Shown piece by piece: positions 9,069 to 16,063 of a stretch of DNA of 64,000 bases (position 1 is the first letter of the stretch; each line of letters begins with the position of its first letter). The position numbers and the translations under genes were made by a program. The notes beneath the pieces were generated by a model, which worked only from the letters and a program-made list of their open reading frames with translations, searched no databases and was not told the DNA's origin. Where the stretch lies: NCBI RefSeq assembly GCF_041261445.1, contig NZ_JBGCCU010000032.1:1-64000 (forward strand), written 5' to 3'. This DNA comes from Catenulispora sp. EB89. GTDB taxonomy: Bacteria > Actinomycetota > Actinomycetes > Streptomycetales > Catenulisporaceae.

Positions 9069-10086
9069 GGATGGCAGCAGGCTGCGGCAACTCGGCCTCG
9101 TGCCCCCACCGCCGGGCCAGCACCGTGCACACCATCAGCTGGATCTGGTGGAACAGCATCAGCGGCAACACCATCAAGCTCAGCGCGTGCCCCGGAAACA
9201 GCACCGCGGCCATCGGCAACCCGGCCGCCAGGCTCTTTTTCGACCCGCAGAACACCAGCGTCACGCGCTCCGGCCGGGCGAACCCCAGCTGCCGCGAAGC
9301 CAGCCCGGTCAGCGTCAGCACCGCGGCGAGCACCGCCGCGCAGCACACCACCAGCGTCCCCAGCCGCGGCAGCGACACCGAATGCCAGACCCCTGAGACC
9401 ATGCCCTCGCTGAACGCGCTGTAGACCACCAGCAGGATCGAGCCGCGGTCGACGACGGTCAGCAGCGGCTTGTGCGCGCCGATCCAGTCCGCGATCCAGC
9501 GGCGCGCGACCTGCCCGGCGATGAACGGCAGCAGCAGCTGCGCCGTCAGCGACGTCACCGCGCTGCCGTCCACCCGCACCGCGCCGCCGAGGACGACCGA
9601 GGCCAGCGCCGGCGTCACCACGATCCCGGCCAGCGAGGAGAACGACGCCGCGCACACCGCCGCCGCGACGTTGCCCCGGGCCAGGGACGTGAACGCGATC
9701 GAGGACTGCACCGTCGAGGGCAGTAGCGTCAGGAACAGCACGCCCTTGGCCAGATCCGGGCCGAGCACCGGCTCGGACGCCGCCTCGGCCGCCAGGCCCA
9801 GCAGCGGGAACAGCACGAACGTCGAGCCCAGGATCACCAGGTGCAGCCGCCACTGCTTCACGCCGTCCCACGCCGCCTTCGGCGACAGGCGCGCGCCGTA
9901 CAGGAAGAACAGCAGGCCGATCACGAACACCGTCGCGTGGCTCAGGCCGGTCGCCGTGCCGCCGCGGGCCGGGAGCAGCGTCGCCAGCCCGACCGTGCCG
10001 AGGATCGCCATCAGCTGCGGATCGATCCCGACCGTGGCCAGAGCGCCGCGCGCGGTGCGCCCTCCCCGCTGTAGTACGTTCGCCAC
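9037..10086 (-). CDS. Bile acid:sodium symporter family (BASS/SBF-like) transporter
   Basis: 349 aa integral membrane protein with about ten predicted helices of the SBF-like (YfeH) subgroup. The N-terminal half has LATLLPARG and a FVIGLLFFLYGARL helix; the C-terminal half has FCGSKKSLAAGLPMA, a conserved cross-over motif. It would move an organic anion with Na+. The GTG at 10086 is preceded by a very strong AGGAGGAGG sequence, which decides the start. It is divergent from the GntR gene, and a perfect palindrome sits between them, so it is the likely regulatory target. Confidence 0.88.
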   Translation of the reverse strand: MANVLQRGGRTARGALATVGIDPQLMAILGTVGLATLLPARGGTATGLSHATVFVIGLLFFLYGARLSPKAAWDGVKQWRLHLVILGSTFVLFPLLGLAAEAASEPVLGPDLAKGVLFLTLLPSTVQSSIAFTSLARGNVAAAVCAASFSSLAGIVVTPALASVVLGGAVRVDGSAVTSLTAQLLLPFIAGQVARRWIADWIGAHKPLLTVVDRGSILLVVYSAFSEGMVSGVWHSVSLPRLGTLVVCCAAVLAAVLTLTGLASRQLGFARPERVTLVFCGSKKSLAAGLPMAAVLFPGHALSLMVLPLMLFHQIQLMVCTVLARRWGHEAELPQPAAILTARPAIPTA

Positions 10087-10112
10087 AGCCCTTCCTCCTC
10101 CTGGTCGGGCTC

Positions 10113-10126
10113 GATTGTATACAATC
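10113..10126. promoter_or_regulatory. Probable GntR operator 1 (perfect palindrome)
   Basis: The 14-bp perfect palindrome GATTGTATACAATC lies midway between the divergent symporter and GntR genes, 10 bp before the GntR ATG. TTGTATACAA-type palindromes are typical FadR/FCD-subfamily operators, so the regulator would control both promoters. Confidence 0.8.
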
Positions 10127-10136
10127 AAGGTGGCCG

Positions 10137-10874
10137 ATGGGCAGCAGGGTTGGCAAGGACGGCGGCGGGGGTGTCAGCGGCGGGACCGGTGCCGCCGGGG
10201 CTGGTGCAGCCGGGGGCGCCGGCGGCGTCACCCGCGCCATCCGCGACGACATCATCCGCGGCGTCCACGCCCCCGGCGCCCGGCTGGCCGAGGAGGCGCT
10301 GTCGGCGCGCTACGGCGTCTCGCGCGTCCCGGTCCGCGAAGCCCTGCGCACGCTGGAAGCCGAGGGCTTCGTCGCCCGGCGCCCCTACGCCGGCGTGGTC
10401 GTCGCCGAGCTCGACGACGCCGAGGCCGAGGACCTGGTGGAGATCCGCTCCCTGCTGGAGCCGCTGGGCGCCGCGCGCGCCGCCGTCCGCCACACCCCCG
10501 AGCAGCTCGGCCGGCTCAAGGAGCTGGTGGCGCTGGCCGACGACGCGCTGGCCGCCGGCCGCCTGGAAGAGCTGGCCCGGCTGAACAGCCGGTTCCACGA
10601 AGTACTGGCCCAGGCTTCCGGCAGCCGGACCCTGGCCGAGCTGATCACCCAGCTCAGATGGAAGATGGAGTGGGTCTACACGGCCAAGCTGCCGCGCCGC
10701 GCGCAGGACTCCTGGCGTGAGCACCGGGAGATCGTCGAAGTCCTGGAATCCGGCGACCCGGACAAGGCGGCGCGGGTCGTCACCCGCCACATCGCCAAGG
10801 GCCGCGGCGCGCACCGTCCGCTGGACCCGCCGGATCCGCAGACGACCGCAGCGGATCAAAGCTCTGAGTCCTAG
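10137..10874 (+). CDS. GntR-family transcriptional regulator, FCD (FadR) subfamily
   Basis: 245 aa DNA-binding regulator. After a Gly/Ala-rich N-terminus (about 30 residues) comes the winged helix (TRAIRDDIIRGVHAPGARL...YGVSRVPVREALRTLEAEGFV), then an all-helical FCD effector domain with LVEIRSLLEPLGA and the metal-binding His spread (FHEVLA, H near HREIVEVLE, TRHI). An AAGG sequence precedes the ATG. It is divergent from the BASS symporter and probably senses that transporter's substrate. A second copy of the operator overlaps its stop codon. Confidence 0.92.
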   Translation: MGSRVGKDGGGGVSGGTGAAGAGAAGGAGGVTRAIRDDIIRGVHAPGARLAEEALSARYGVSRVPVREALRTLEAEGFVARRPYAGVVVAELDDAEAEDLVEIRSLLEPLGAARAAVRHTPEQLGRLKELVALADDALAAGRLEELARLNSRFHEVLAQASGSRTLAELITQLRWKMEWVYTAKLPRRAQDSWREHREIVEVLESGDPDKAARVVTRHIAKGRGAHRPLDPPDPQTTAADQSSES

Positions 10875-10887
10875 ATTGTATACGATT
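10874..10887. promoter_or_regulatory. Probable GntR operator 2 (near-palindrome)
   Basis: GATTGTATACGATT repeats 11 of 14 bases of operator 1 and begins on the last base of the GntR stop codon. TTGTAT at 10877-10882 could also serve as a -35 box, with TACCTT at 10899-10904 as -10 (16-bp spacer). That would place the transcription start at or next to the GTG of the following gene (10911), suggesting a leaderless, GntR-controlled mRNA. Confidence 0.6.
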
Positions 10888-10910
10888 ACCGGCACCGATA
10901 CCTTGCCCGG

Positions 10911-11867
10911 GTGATTCAGGATTTCCGACACGACGCCCTGACCACGTTCCACGGGCTGCCGATCTTCTCCTTCGCGGTCGGCGACGCCGCCGACCTGGAA
11001 CCGGCCGGCATCCCGGAGGACGTCGAGGCCTGGGCCTGGCGCGTGGGCTGCGCAGACATGGACAGCGTCCCCGGCGACCGGATCTGGGCGTTGTTCGTCG
11101 CCTCGGTCGACACCGCGCGCGTCAGGGCCCTGACGCTCAGCAGCTGGGACGGCGAAGAGGCCATGTCGGGCTGGGACGACGCCCGCGACGCGCTCCTGGC
11201 CGACGCGAGCCGCTTCCCGAACCTGGAAGCGCTGTTCGTCGGCGACGTCTCCTCCGAGCTGACCGAAGTCTCCTGGATCGAGCAGGCCGACCCCGGCCTG
11301 CTACTCGCCGCCTTCCCGAACCTGCTCGTGTTCGGCATGCGCGGCGCCTCCGCGCTGGACATGAAGCCGCTGGTCCACGAAAACCTGCGCGAGCTGACGA
11401 TGCAGACCGGCGGCCTGCCGCCGCGCGTCGTGCGCACTGTCGGGCAGTCCACCCTTCCGGCACTCACCGGCCTGGACCTCTACCTCGGCACCTCGATCTA
11501 CGAAGGCGGCGCCGACGCCGACGACCTCGCCGACATCCTGTCCGGCGCGTCGTTCCCGGCCCTGCGGCACCTGGGACTGCGCAACGCCGAGGACACCGAC
11601 GCCCTCGCCGCGCTGCTCGCGCACGCACCGGTGGTGGCCCAGTTGGAGTCGCTGGACCTCGCGCTCGGCATGCTCGGCGACGAAGGCGTGGCCGCGCTGC
11701 TGGCCGGACAGCCGCTGACCCACCTGCGCCGACTGGACCTGCACCACCACTGGATCAGCGACGAGATGATCGACCGGCTGTGGCAAGCCCTTCCCGAAGT
11801 GGACGTCAACGTGGACGAAGCGCTGCTGGGGCGTGACGGCGACCGGTTCATAGCGGTGGCCGAATGA
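10911..11867 (+). CDS. STM4015-family leucine-rich-repeat-like protein
   Basis: 318 aa. It matches the STM4015 family known from Salmonella and actinobacteria: an N-terminal FHGLPIFSF segment, FPNLEALFVGDV and SWIEQADPGLLL, then LRR-like units (LPALTGLDLYLG, FPALRHLGLRNAE, LTHLRRLDLHHHWISDEM). The biochemical role is unknown; the family normally sits with STM4011-STM4014 (two radical-SAM proteins, a phosphatase/sulfatase-fold hydrolase and STM4014). The GTG start has no ribosome-binding sequence. It overlaps the next gene by ATGA. Confidence 0.8.
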   Translation: MIQDFRHDALTTFHGLPIFSFAVGDAADLEPAGIPEDVEAWAWRVGCADMDSVPGDRIWALFVASVDTARVRALTLSSWDGEEAMSGWDDARDALLADASRFPNLEALFVGDVSSELTEVSWIEQADPGLLLAAFPNLLVFGMRGASALDMKPLVHENLRELTMQTGGLPPRVVRTVGQSTLPALTGLDLYLGTSIYEGGADADDLADILSGASFPALRHLGLRNAEDTDALAALLAHAPVVAQLESLDLALGMLGDEGVAALLAGQPLTHLRRLDLHHHWISDEMIDRLWQALPEVDVNVDEALLGRDGDRFIAVAE

Positions 11868-12868
11868 GCACCCTGAGCTGGGCGGTCGTCGCCCTGGAGG
11901 ACGAGCCGGCGCGCGCCGGGTGGACGCGGGCGGCGCAGGACGCCGACGTGGCGCCGCCGCGCTTCGTGGCGTGGTCGGCCGTGCTCGACGCCGAGGCCGG
12001 CGTCAAGGCCGACGCCGAGGCCGAGTTCAGCCCCGGCGAAGTGGTCTTCGCCGAGCGCCTGCATCCATGCGTCACCGACAACCCGGTCGGCGGCCAGCGT
12101 GCGCGGTATGCGGAGCTTCAGGCCGCTTTGGAGTATTTGGACGCCCAGGTGACGAAGGTCGGCGCGCGGCTGGCCGCAGCCGTCGAACCGACGCTGCTGG
12201 CGCTGGACCGCACGAAGCGTGACGGGTTCCTGAGCCAGAACGGCGTGCCGGTACTGGGTTTCTCCGGCTCGGCGGTGCGCGGCATCGTGCGTCCCCGGTT
12301 CGCCGGCTCCGACGACTGGCTGATCGACGGCTGGCGCACCCGGCTGTACCGGCACCGCACGCGCACCGGTTTCGAGGTGTGGCGCGCGCCCGGCGACGCG
12401 GCCGGCAGCCGGGACGAATGCGACGAACTGGCCGAGCTGCTCGCCGACGACGGGATCCACCGGATCGACTCGCTGCACCGCGTGCACCTGGGCAGCGCGT
12501 TCTACGACATCCGGTTCGCGGTCGTGGACGGCAAGGCCACGCACGCCGCCGGGATCAACCGGGAACAGGTGGTCCTGCGCGAGTGGTACGGCGGCAGGCG
12601 TCCGGAGATCGAGGCGTTCCTGGACCGGTTCGGGATGGAGCGCTGGGAACGGCTGGTGGCGCTGGCCGAGCGGACCGCTACGTACTTTCCCGGTATCCGG
12701 TCGCTGGGGGTCGATCTCATCATGGACAACGGTGACCTGGAGTACGTGTTCGACGTCGATCCGTTCGGCGCGTCCCTGCCCGGGCTTCTCGGAGCCATGC
12801 CGAACGCCTCGCGGGAGCCCGTTTCCGTGCGGGCCGCAGTGCTGCGCTCGCTATCTGTGGGATCCTGA
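11864..12868 (+). CDS. STM4014-family protein (ATP-grasp-like)
   Basis: 334 aa, translationally coupled to the STM4015 gene (ATGA overlap). The C-terminal half is ATP-grasp-like: the DLIMDNGDLEYVFDVDPFGASLPG stretch fits the metal-binding end of that fold. The STM4014 family shares the N-terminal WAVVALEDEP/W..VL.AEA architecture. It may ligate or activate a small substrate, but no reaction is established that I know of. In most genomes radical-SAM partners lie alongside; none is seen here. Confidence 0.68.
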   Translation: MSTLSWAVVALEDEPARAGWTRAAQDADVAPPRFVAWSAVLDAEAGVKADAEAEFSPGEVVFAERLHPCVTDNPVGGQRARYAELQAALEYLDAQVTKVGARLAAAVEPTLLALDRTKRDGFLSQNGVPVLGFSGSAVRGIVRPRFAGSDDWLIDGWRTRLYRHRTRTGFEVWRAPGDAAGSRDECDELAELLADDGIHRIDSLHRVHLGSAFYDIRFAVVDGKATHAAGINREQVVLREWYGGRRPEIEAFLDRFGMERWERLVALAERTATYFPGIRSLGVDLIMDNGDLEYVFDVDPFGASLPGLLGAMPNASREPVSVRAAVLRSLSVGS

Positions 12869-12936
12869 GCCCCGTCGTCGCCGCCGGTATGCTGCGCGAC
12901 TGACAACGTTCCGACACGGGAGGCATTCTCACCGCC

Positions 12937-13839
12937 ATGAAGCACCGCCGCCATGGTCTCCTGCTCGCTATCACCGCCCTCGCCTTGTCGGTGTCGGCGA
13001 CCGCCTGCTCCGGCGGCTCCTCCGGCCAGAGCGCGGAGGCCAGTTCGGCTTCCAGCAGTGCTGCGGCCGCGGCGAAGGTGGTCACGCATGTGATGGAGAC
13101 CAGTCCCGTAGACCCGCACACGATTCTGCGCCCGGGGGCCCCGGGCACCGGCCTGATACCGACCGGCGCCGGAGCGGACGGGACGGTGTCCGCGCAGTCC
13201 TTCGACGGCGTTCCGAAGGTCGGCGCGGTGTTCTTCAGCGTCGGCGGCGTGGTGTCGGCGCACTACTGCACCGGCAGCGTCGTGCACAGCGCGTCGGGGA
13301 ACCTGATCGTCACCGCCGGGCACTGCGTCTACGACAAGCTGTTCGCCGGGTGGCAGAACCACGTCGTGTTCGTGCCCGGGTACCACGACGACATCGCGCC
13401 GTACGGGCTGTGGGCGGCCACGACGGCGTATGTGGACGCGGGGTGGGTGAACAAGGAGGACCCGGATTCCGACATAGCGTTCCTCAAGGTGCGCAAGGTC
13501 GGCGGCGGGACACAGACGCTGGAGAGCGTCACCGGGGCGGACACGTTCACCACGTCGCCGGGGTACGAGAACGCGGTCAGCGTGGCGGCCTATCCGCTGA
13601 CGGCCTCGAAGCCGGTCGGCTGCGCGAACAAGACGAAGAAGGCCTCCGACACGCAGCTGGAGCTGGACTGCGAGGGGCTGCCGGACGGCGCCAGCGGGAG
13701 CCCGTTCATCGCCTCGGGGGACCGGCTGGTCGGCGTGCTCGGCGGGTACGAACAGGGCGGGAACACGCCGAACACCTCGTACAGCATCTACTTCACGGAC
13801 AAGATCGCGAAGATCTACCTGGCCACCGCCGGGTCTTGA
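12937..13839 (+). CDS. Secreted lipoprotein trypsin/V8-like serine protease
   Basis: 300 aa. The signal peptide ends in a lipobox (ATAC, Cys about residue 24), and a Ser/Ala-rich linker follows. The protease domain shows the catalytic triad: His in TAGHC, Asp in DSDIAFLKV, Ser in DGASGSPF. A conserved Cys pair (Cys in HYCTGS with AGHC) is also present. It would act outside the membrane on unknown proteins. GGGAGG precedes the ATG by about 13 nt. Confidence 0.88.
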   Translation: MKHRRHGLLLAITALALSVSATACSGGSSGQSAEASSASSSAAAAAKVVTHVMETSPVDPHTILRPGAPGTGLIPTGAGADGTVSAQSFDGVPKVGAVFFSVGGVVSAHYCTGSVVHSASGNLIVTAGHCVYDKLFAGWQNHVVFVPGYHDDIAPYGLWAATTAYVDAGWVNKEDPDSDIAFLKVRKVGGGTQTLESVTGADTFTTSPGYENAVSVAAYPLTASKPVGCANKTKKASDTQLELDCEGLPDGASGSPFIASGDRLVGVLGGYEQGGNTPNTSYSIYFTDKIAKIYLATAGS

Positions 13840-13844
13840 TCTCT

Positions 13845-13925
13845 GGTCGGCAGGTCGGCAGGTCGGCGGCTCGGCGGTCAGCGGGTCAGCGGGTCAGCGG
13901 GTCGGGCGGTCGGCGGGTCGGCGGT
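13845..13925. repeat. Short GC-rich tandem repeats after the protease gene
   Basis: About 80 bp of imperfect 7- to 9-bp units (GGTCGGC, GGTCAGCG, GGTCGGCG variants) begin within a few bases of the protease stop codon. No hairpin dominates. This is one of several post-stop repeat tracts in the window. Confidence 0.75.
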
Positions 13926-13980
13926 CGGGTTCGGGCGCCGGGCCTGGACGCGCGGCGGGGCGGCATCGCAGGATGCGGAT

Positions 13981-14913
13981 ATGGACGTTCGAGCTCCGTC
14001 GCCTCCCGCGCGCCGGCCGGCGGCCGGCCGGGGCGGACTGGACCTGCATGAGCTGGAGGTTCCGGAGGCCGCCGTCCTGCCGTTCGCGGTCGGGTCGTTC
14101 CAGCGCATAGGAGCGTTGTCGCTGGCCGATTTCCCGCATCGGCACACGTTCTACGAGATCGTGCTGGTGACGGCCGGGCGCGGGCGGCACGTCGTGGACT
14201 CCCAGCCGTGGCCGATCACGCCGCCGCACTTCGGGGTGATCGTGCCGGGGCAGGTGCACCACTGGGAGGGCGCGCGCGGCATCGAGGGCTCGGTGCTGCT
14301 GTTCAACGAGGACTTCCTGGTCCGGCATCCCGAGGACGTCGCGGTGCTGCAGGCGCTGCCCGGGCTGAGCTGGCTGAGCCCGAGCGGCGCGCAGATGGCC
14401 GGGCTGCTGGGGCTGGCCTCGGAGATGGAGCGTGAGCTGCGGGCGGGCGATCGCGGGCACGAAGGGGTGTTGCGGGCGTATCTGCACATTCTGATCGTGC
14501 GCGCGGCGCGGATCGCGGGGGCGCTCGATGCGTCGGCATCCGGTGCTGGAACCGGCGCGGTCTTGCCGGTGAGCGAGCTGGTCGACCGGTTCCTGCGGCT
14601 GATCGCGGCGCCGGGGCAGGGGAGCCGGACGCTGATCTCGTACGCGCGCGAGATCGGGGTGTCGCCGGGGTACCTGCACGAGCTGGTGCGGGAGCAGACC
14701 GGTCTGACGCCGGGGCGGCTGACGCGGCGCCGCCGGGTGCTGGAGGCCAAGCGGCTGCTGACCGGGACCGATCTGACCATCCGGCAGGTCTCGGACCAGG
14801 CCGGGTTCGGCGATCCGGCGTACTTCTGCCGGTTCTTCCGGCGGGAGACCGGGCTCAGCCCGGGGGAGTTCCGGCGGCGCGCCGGAGGAATACACCACGA
14901 TCCCGTGGTCTAG
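13981..14913 (+). CDS. AraC-family transcriptional regulator
   Basis: 310 aa regulator. The N-terminal cupin-like AraC_binding domain has FPHRHTFYEIVLVTAGRGRH and PGQVHHWEG. The C-terminal double helix-turn-helix (about residues 205-300) has SYAREIGVSPGYLHELVREQTGLTPG and IRQVSDQAGFGDPAYFCRFFRRETGLSP. It lies 102 bp upstream of the secreted dioxygenase gene in the same direction, so control of that gene in response to an aromatic ligand is plausible but inferred. Confidence 0.92.
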   Translation: MDVRAPSPPARRPAAGRGGLDLHELEVPEAAVLPFAVGSFQRIGALSLADFPHRHTFYEIVLVTAGRGRHVVDSQPWPITPPHFGVIVPGQVHHWEGARGIEGSVLLFNEDFLVRHPEDVAVLQALPGLSWLSPSGAQMAGLLGLASEMERELRAGDRGHEGVLRAYLHILIVRAARIAGALDASASGAGTGAVLPVSELVDRFLRLIAAPGQGSRTLISYAREIGVSPGYLHELVREQTGLTPGRLTRRRRVLEAKRLLTGTDLTIRQVSDQAGFGDPAYFCRFFRRETGLSPGEFRRRAGGIHHDPVV

Positions 14914-15015
14914 TCCATTTCGGCGCCGGGGCGGCGTGCCTAGATTCAGCAGCGGATCAGGTTCGAATATCAGATCCCTGCCAAGGCTTCCACTTCCGCC
15001 ACCGAAGGAGCCGCC

Positions 15016-15861
15016 ATGTCCGTCCCCGGGGACCCGCCTGGAATCACCCGCAAAACCCTGCTGAAGGCCGCCGTCGCCACCGGCCTCGCCGCCCCGCTCG
15101 TCGTCGCCGGCGGCGCGTTCGGCACCGACGCCCCGACCGCCGGTCGCCGCACCGAGCAGGTCGCCTACGGCCCGAACGGCCCGCGTGCCGTCACCCCGGC
15201 CTGCCACGACGGCGACGCCCCGACCGTCGACCAGACCGAGGGGCCGTACTTCAAACCGGACTCGCCGCAGCGCACCGTGCTGGCCACCCCCGACACGCCC
15301 GGAACGCCGCTGACCGTGACCGGTGTGATCTACGGCCTGTCGTGCCTGCCGATCGCCGCCGCGCTGCTGGACTTCTGGCAGGCCGACGACGGCGGCAACT
15401 ACGACATGTCCGGGTTCGACTTCCGCGGCCACCAGTACACCGACGCCAACGGCGCGTTCACGCTGACCACGGTCGTGCCCGGCCTGTATCCCGGGCGCAC
15501 CAAGCACATCCACGTCAAGGTGCAGGCGCCGAACCAGCCGATCCTCACCACGCAGCTGTACTTCCCGGGCGTCCCGGAGAACGACACGGACAGCATCTTC
15601 GACGCGCGCCTGCTGATGGACGTCACGCAGCAGGGCGCGGGCGAGGCGGCCGCGTTCGACTTCGTTCTGAACGTGCAGCAGGACCCCGGCGGAGGCTCGC
15701 CCCCGCCGAGCACGAGCTGGGTCGCCGGCCACGCGTACAGCGCGGGCGACACGGTCACGTACAACGGCACGACGTACGTGTGCCTGCAGGCGCACACCTC
15801 CCAGACCGGCTGGGAACCCCCGAACGCCCCGTCGCTCTGGCAGGCCCAGCAGGCCTCCTGA
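15016..15861 (+). CDS. Secreted intradiol ring-cleavage dioxygenase with C-terminal carbohydrate-binding module
   Basis: 281 aa. The N-terminal ITRKTLLKAAVATGLAAPLVVAGG looks like a twin-arginine-like or Sec export signal. The catalytic domain (about residues 70-220) carries the non-haem Fe(III) ligands of intradiol enzymes: Tyr in GGNYDMSG, Tyr in GLYPGR, and two His in KHIHV. After a PGGGSPPPS linker comes a CBM5/12-type module (SWVAGHAYSAGDTVTYNG...W). Secreted dioxygenase-CBM fusions are known from cellulose-decaying Streptomyces, where they open catechol rings from lignin. AAGGAG precedes the ATG by 7 nt. Confidence 0.9.
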   Translation: MSVPGDPPGITRKTLLKAAVATGLAAPLVVAGGAFGTDAPTAGRRTEQVAYGPNGPRAVTPACHDGDAPTVDQTEGPYFKPDSPQRTVLATPDTPGTPLTVTGVIYGLSCLPIAAALLDFWQADDGGNYDMSGFDFRGHQYTDANGAFTLTTVVPGLYPGRTKHIHVKVQAPNQPILTTQLYFPGVPENDTDSIFDARLLMDVTQQGAGEAAAFDFVLNVQQDPGGGSPPPSTSWVAGHAYSAGDTVTYNGTTYVCLQAHTSQTGWEPPNAPSLWQAQQAS

Positions 15862-15876
15862 GGAGCGACGTGGCTG

Positions 15877-15920
15877 GTGCCGCCGCCGGTGTTTCGCCGG
15901 GCGCCGGTGGCGGCACTTTT
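15877..15920. terminator. Rho-independent terminator of dioxygenase gene
   Basis: A 13-bp stem (15877-15889 with 15904-15916, one G.T pair) encloses a 14-nt loop. Four T residues follow at 15917-15920. It lies 16 bp after the dioxygenase stop. Confidence 0.85.
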
Positions 15921-15949
15921 GGGGGCCCCGGGGAGAGGGAGCCCTCGAC

Positions 15950-15992
15950 GCGCGCGCCGCGAGCGCCTCGCCTCGCTCGCGTCGCGCGCTTT
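15950..15992. terminator. Second hairpin between convergent genes
   Basis: A 16-bp stem with one mismatch (15950-15965 with 15974-15989), 8-nt loop, followed by TTT and a further T5 run near 16000. It sits between the convergent dioxygenase and helicase genes and may terminate either. Confidence 0.75.
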
Positions 15993-16012
15993 CCGTCGGT
16001 TTTTGCGAGTTA

Positions 16013-16050
16013 CGGGTGACCAGTGACCAGTGACAGGTGACCGGTGACCA
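16013..16050. repeat. Tandem GTGACCA-type repeat
   Basis: Five imperfect copies of GTGACCA/GTGACAG/GTGACCG (7-8 bp each) lie just beyond the helicase stop codon. They form no clear hairpin. They resemble other post-stop repeats in this window. Confidence 0.75.
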
Positions 16051-16063
16051 GTTGCCTGTTGGC

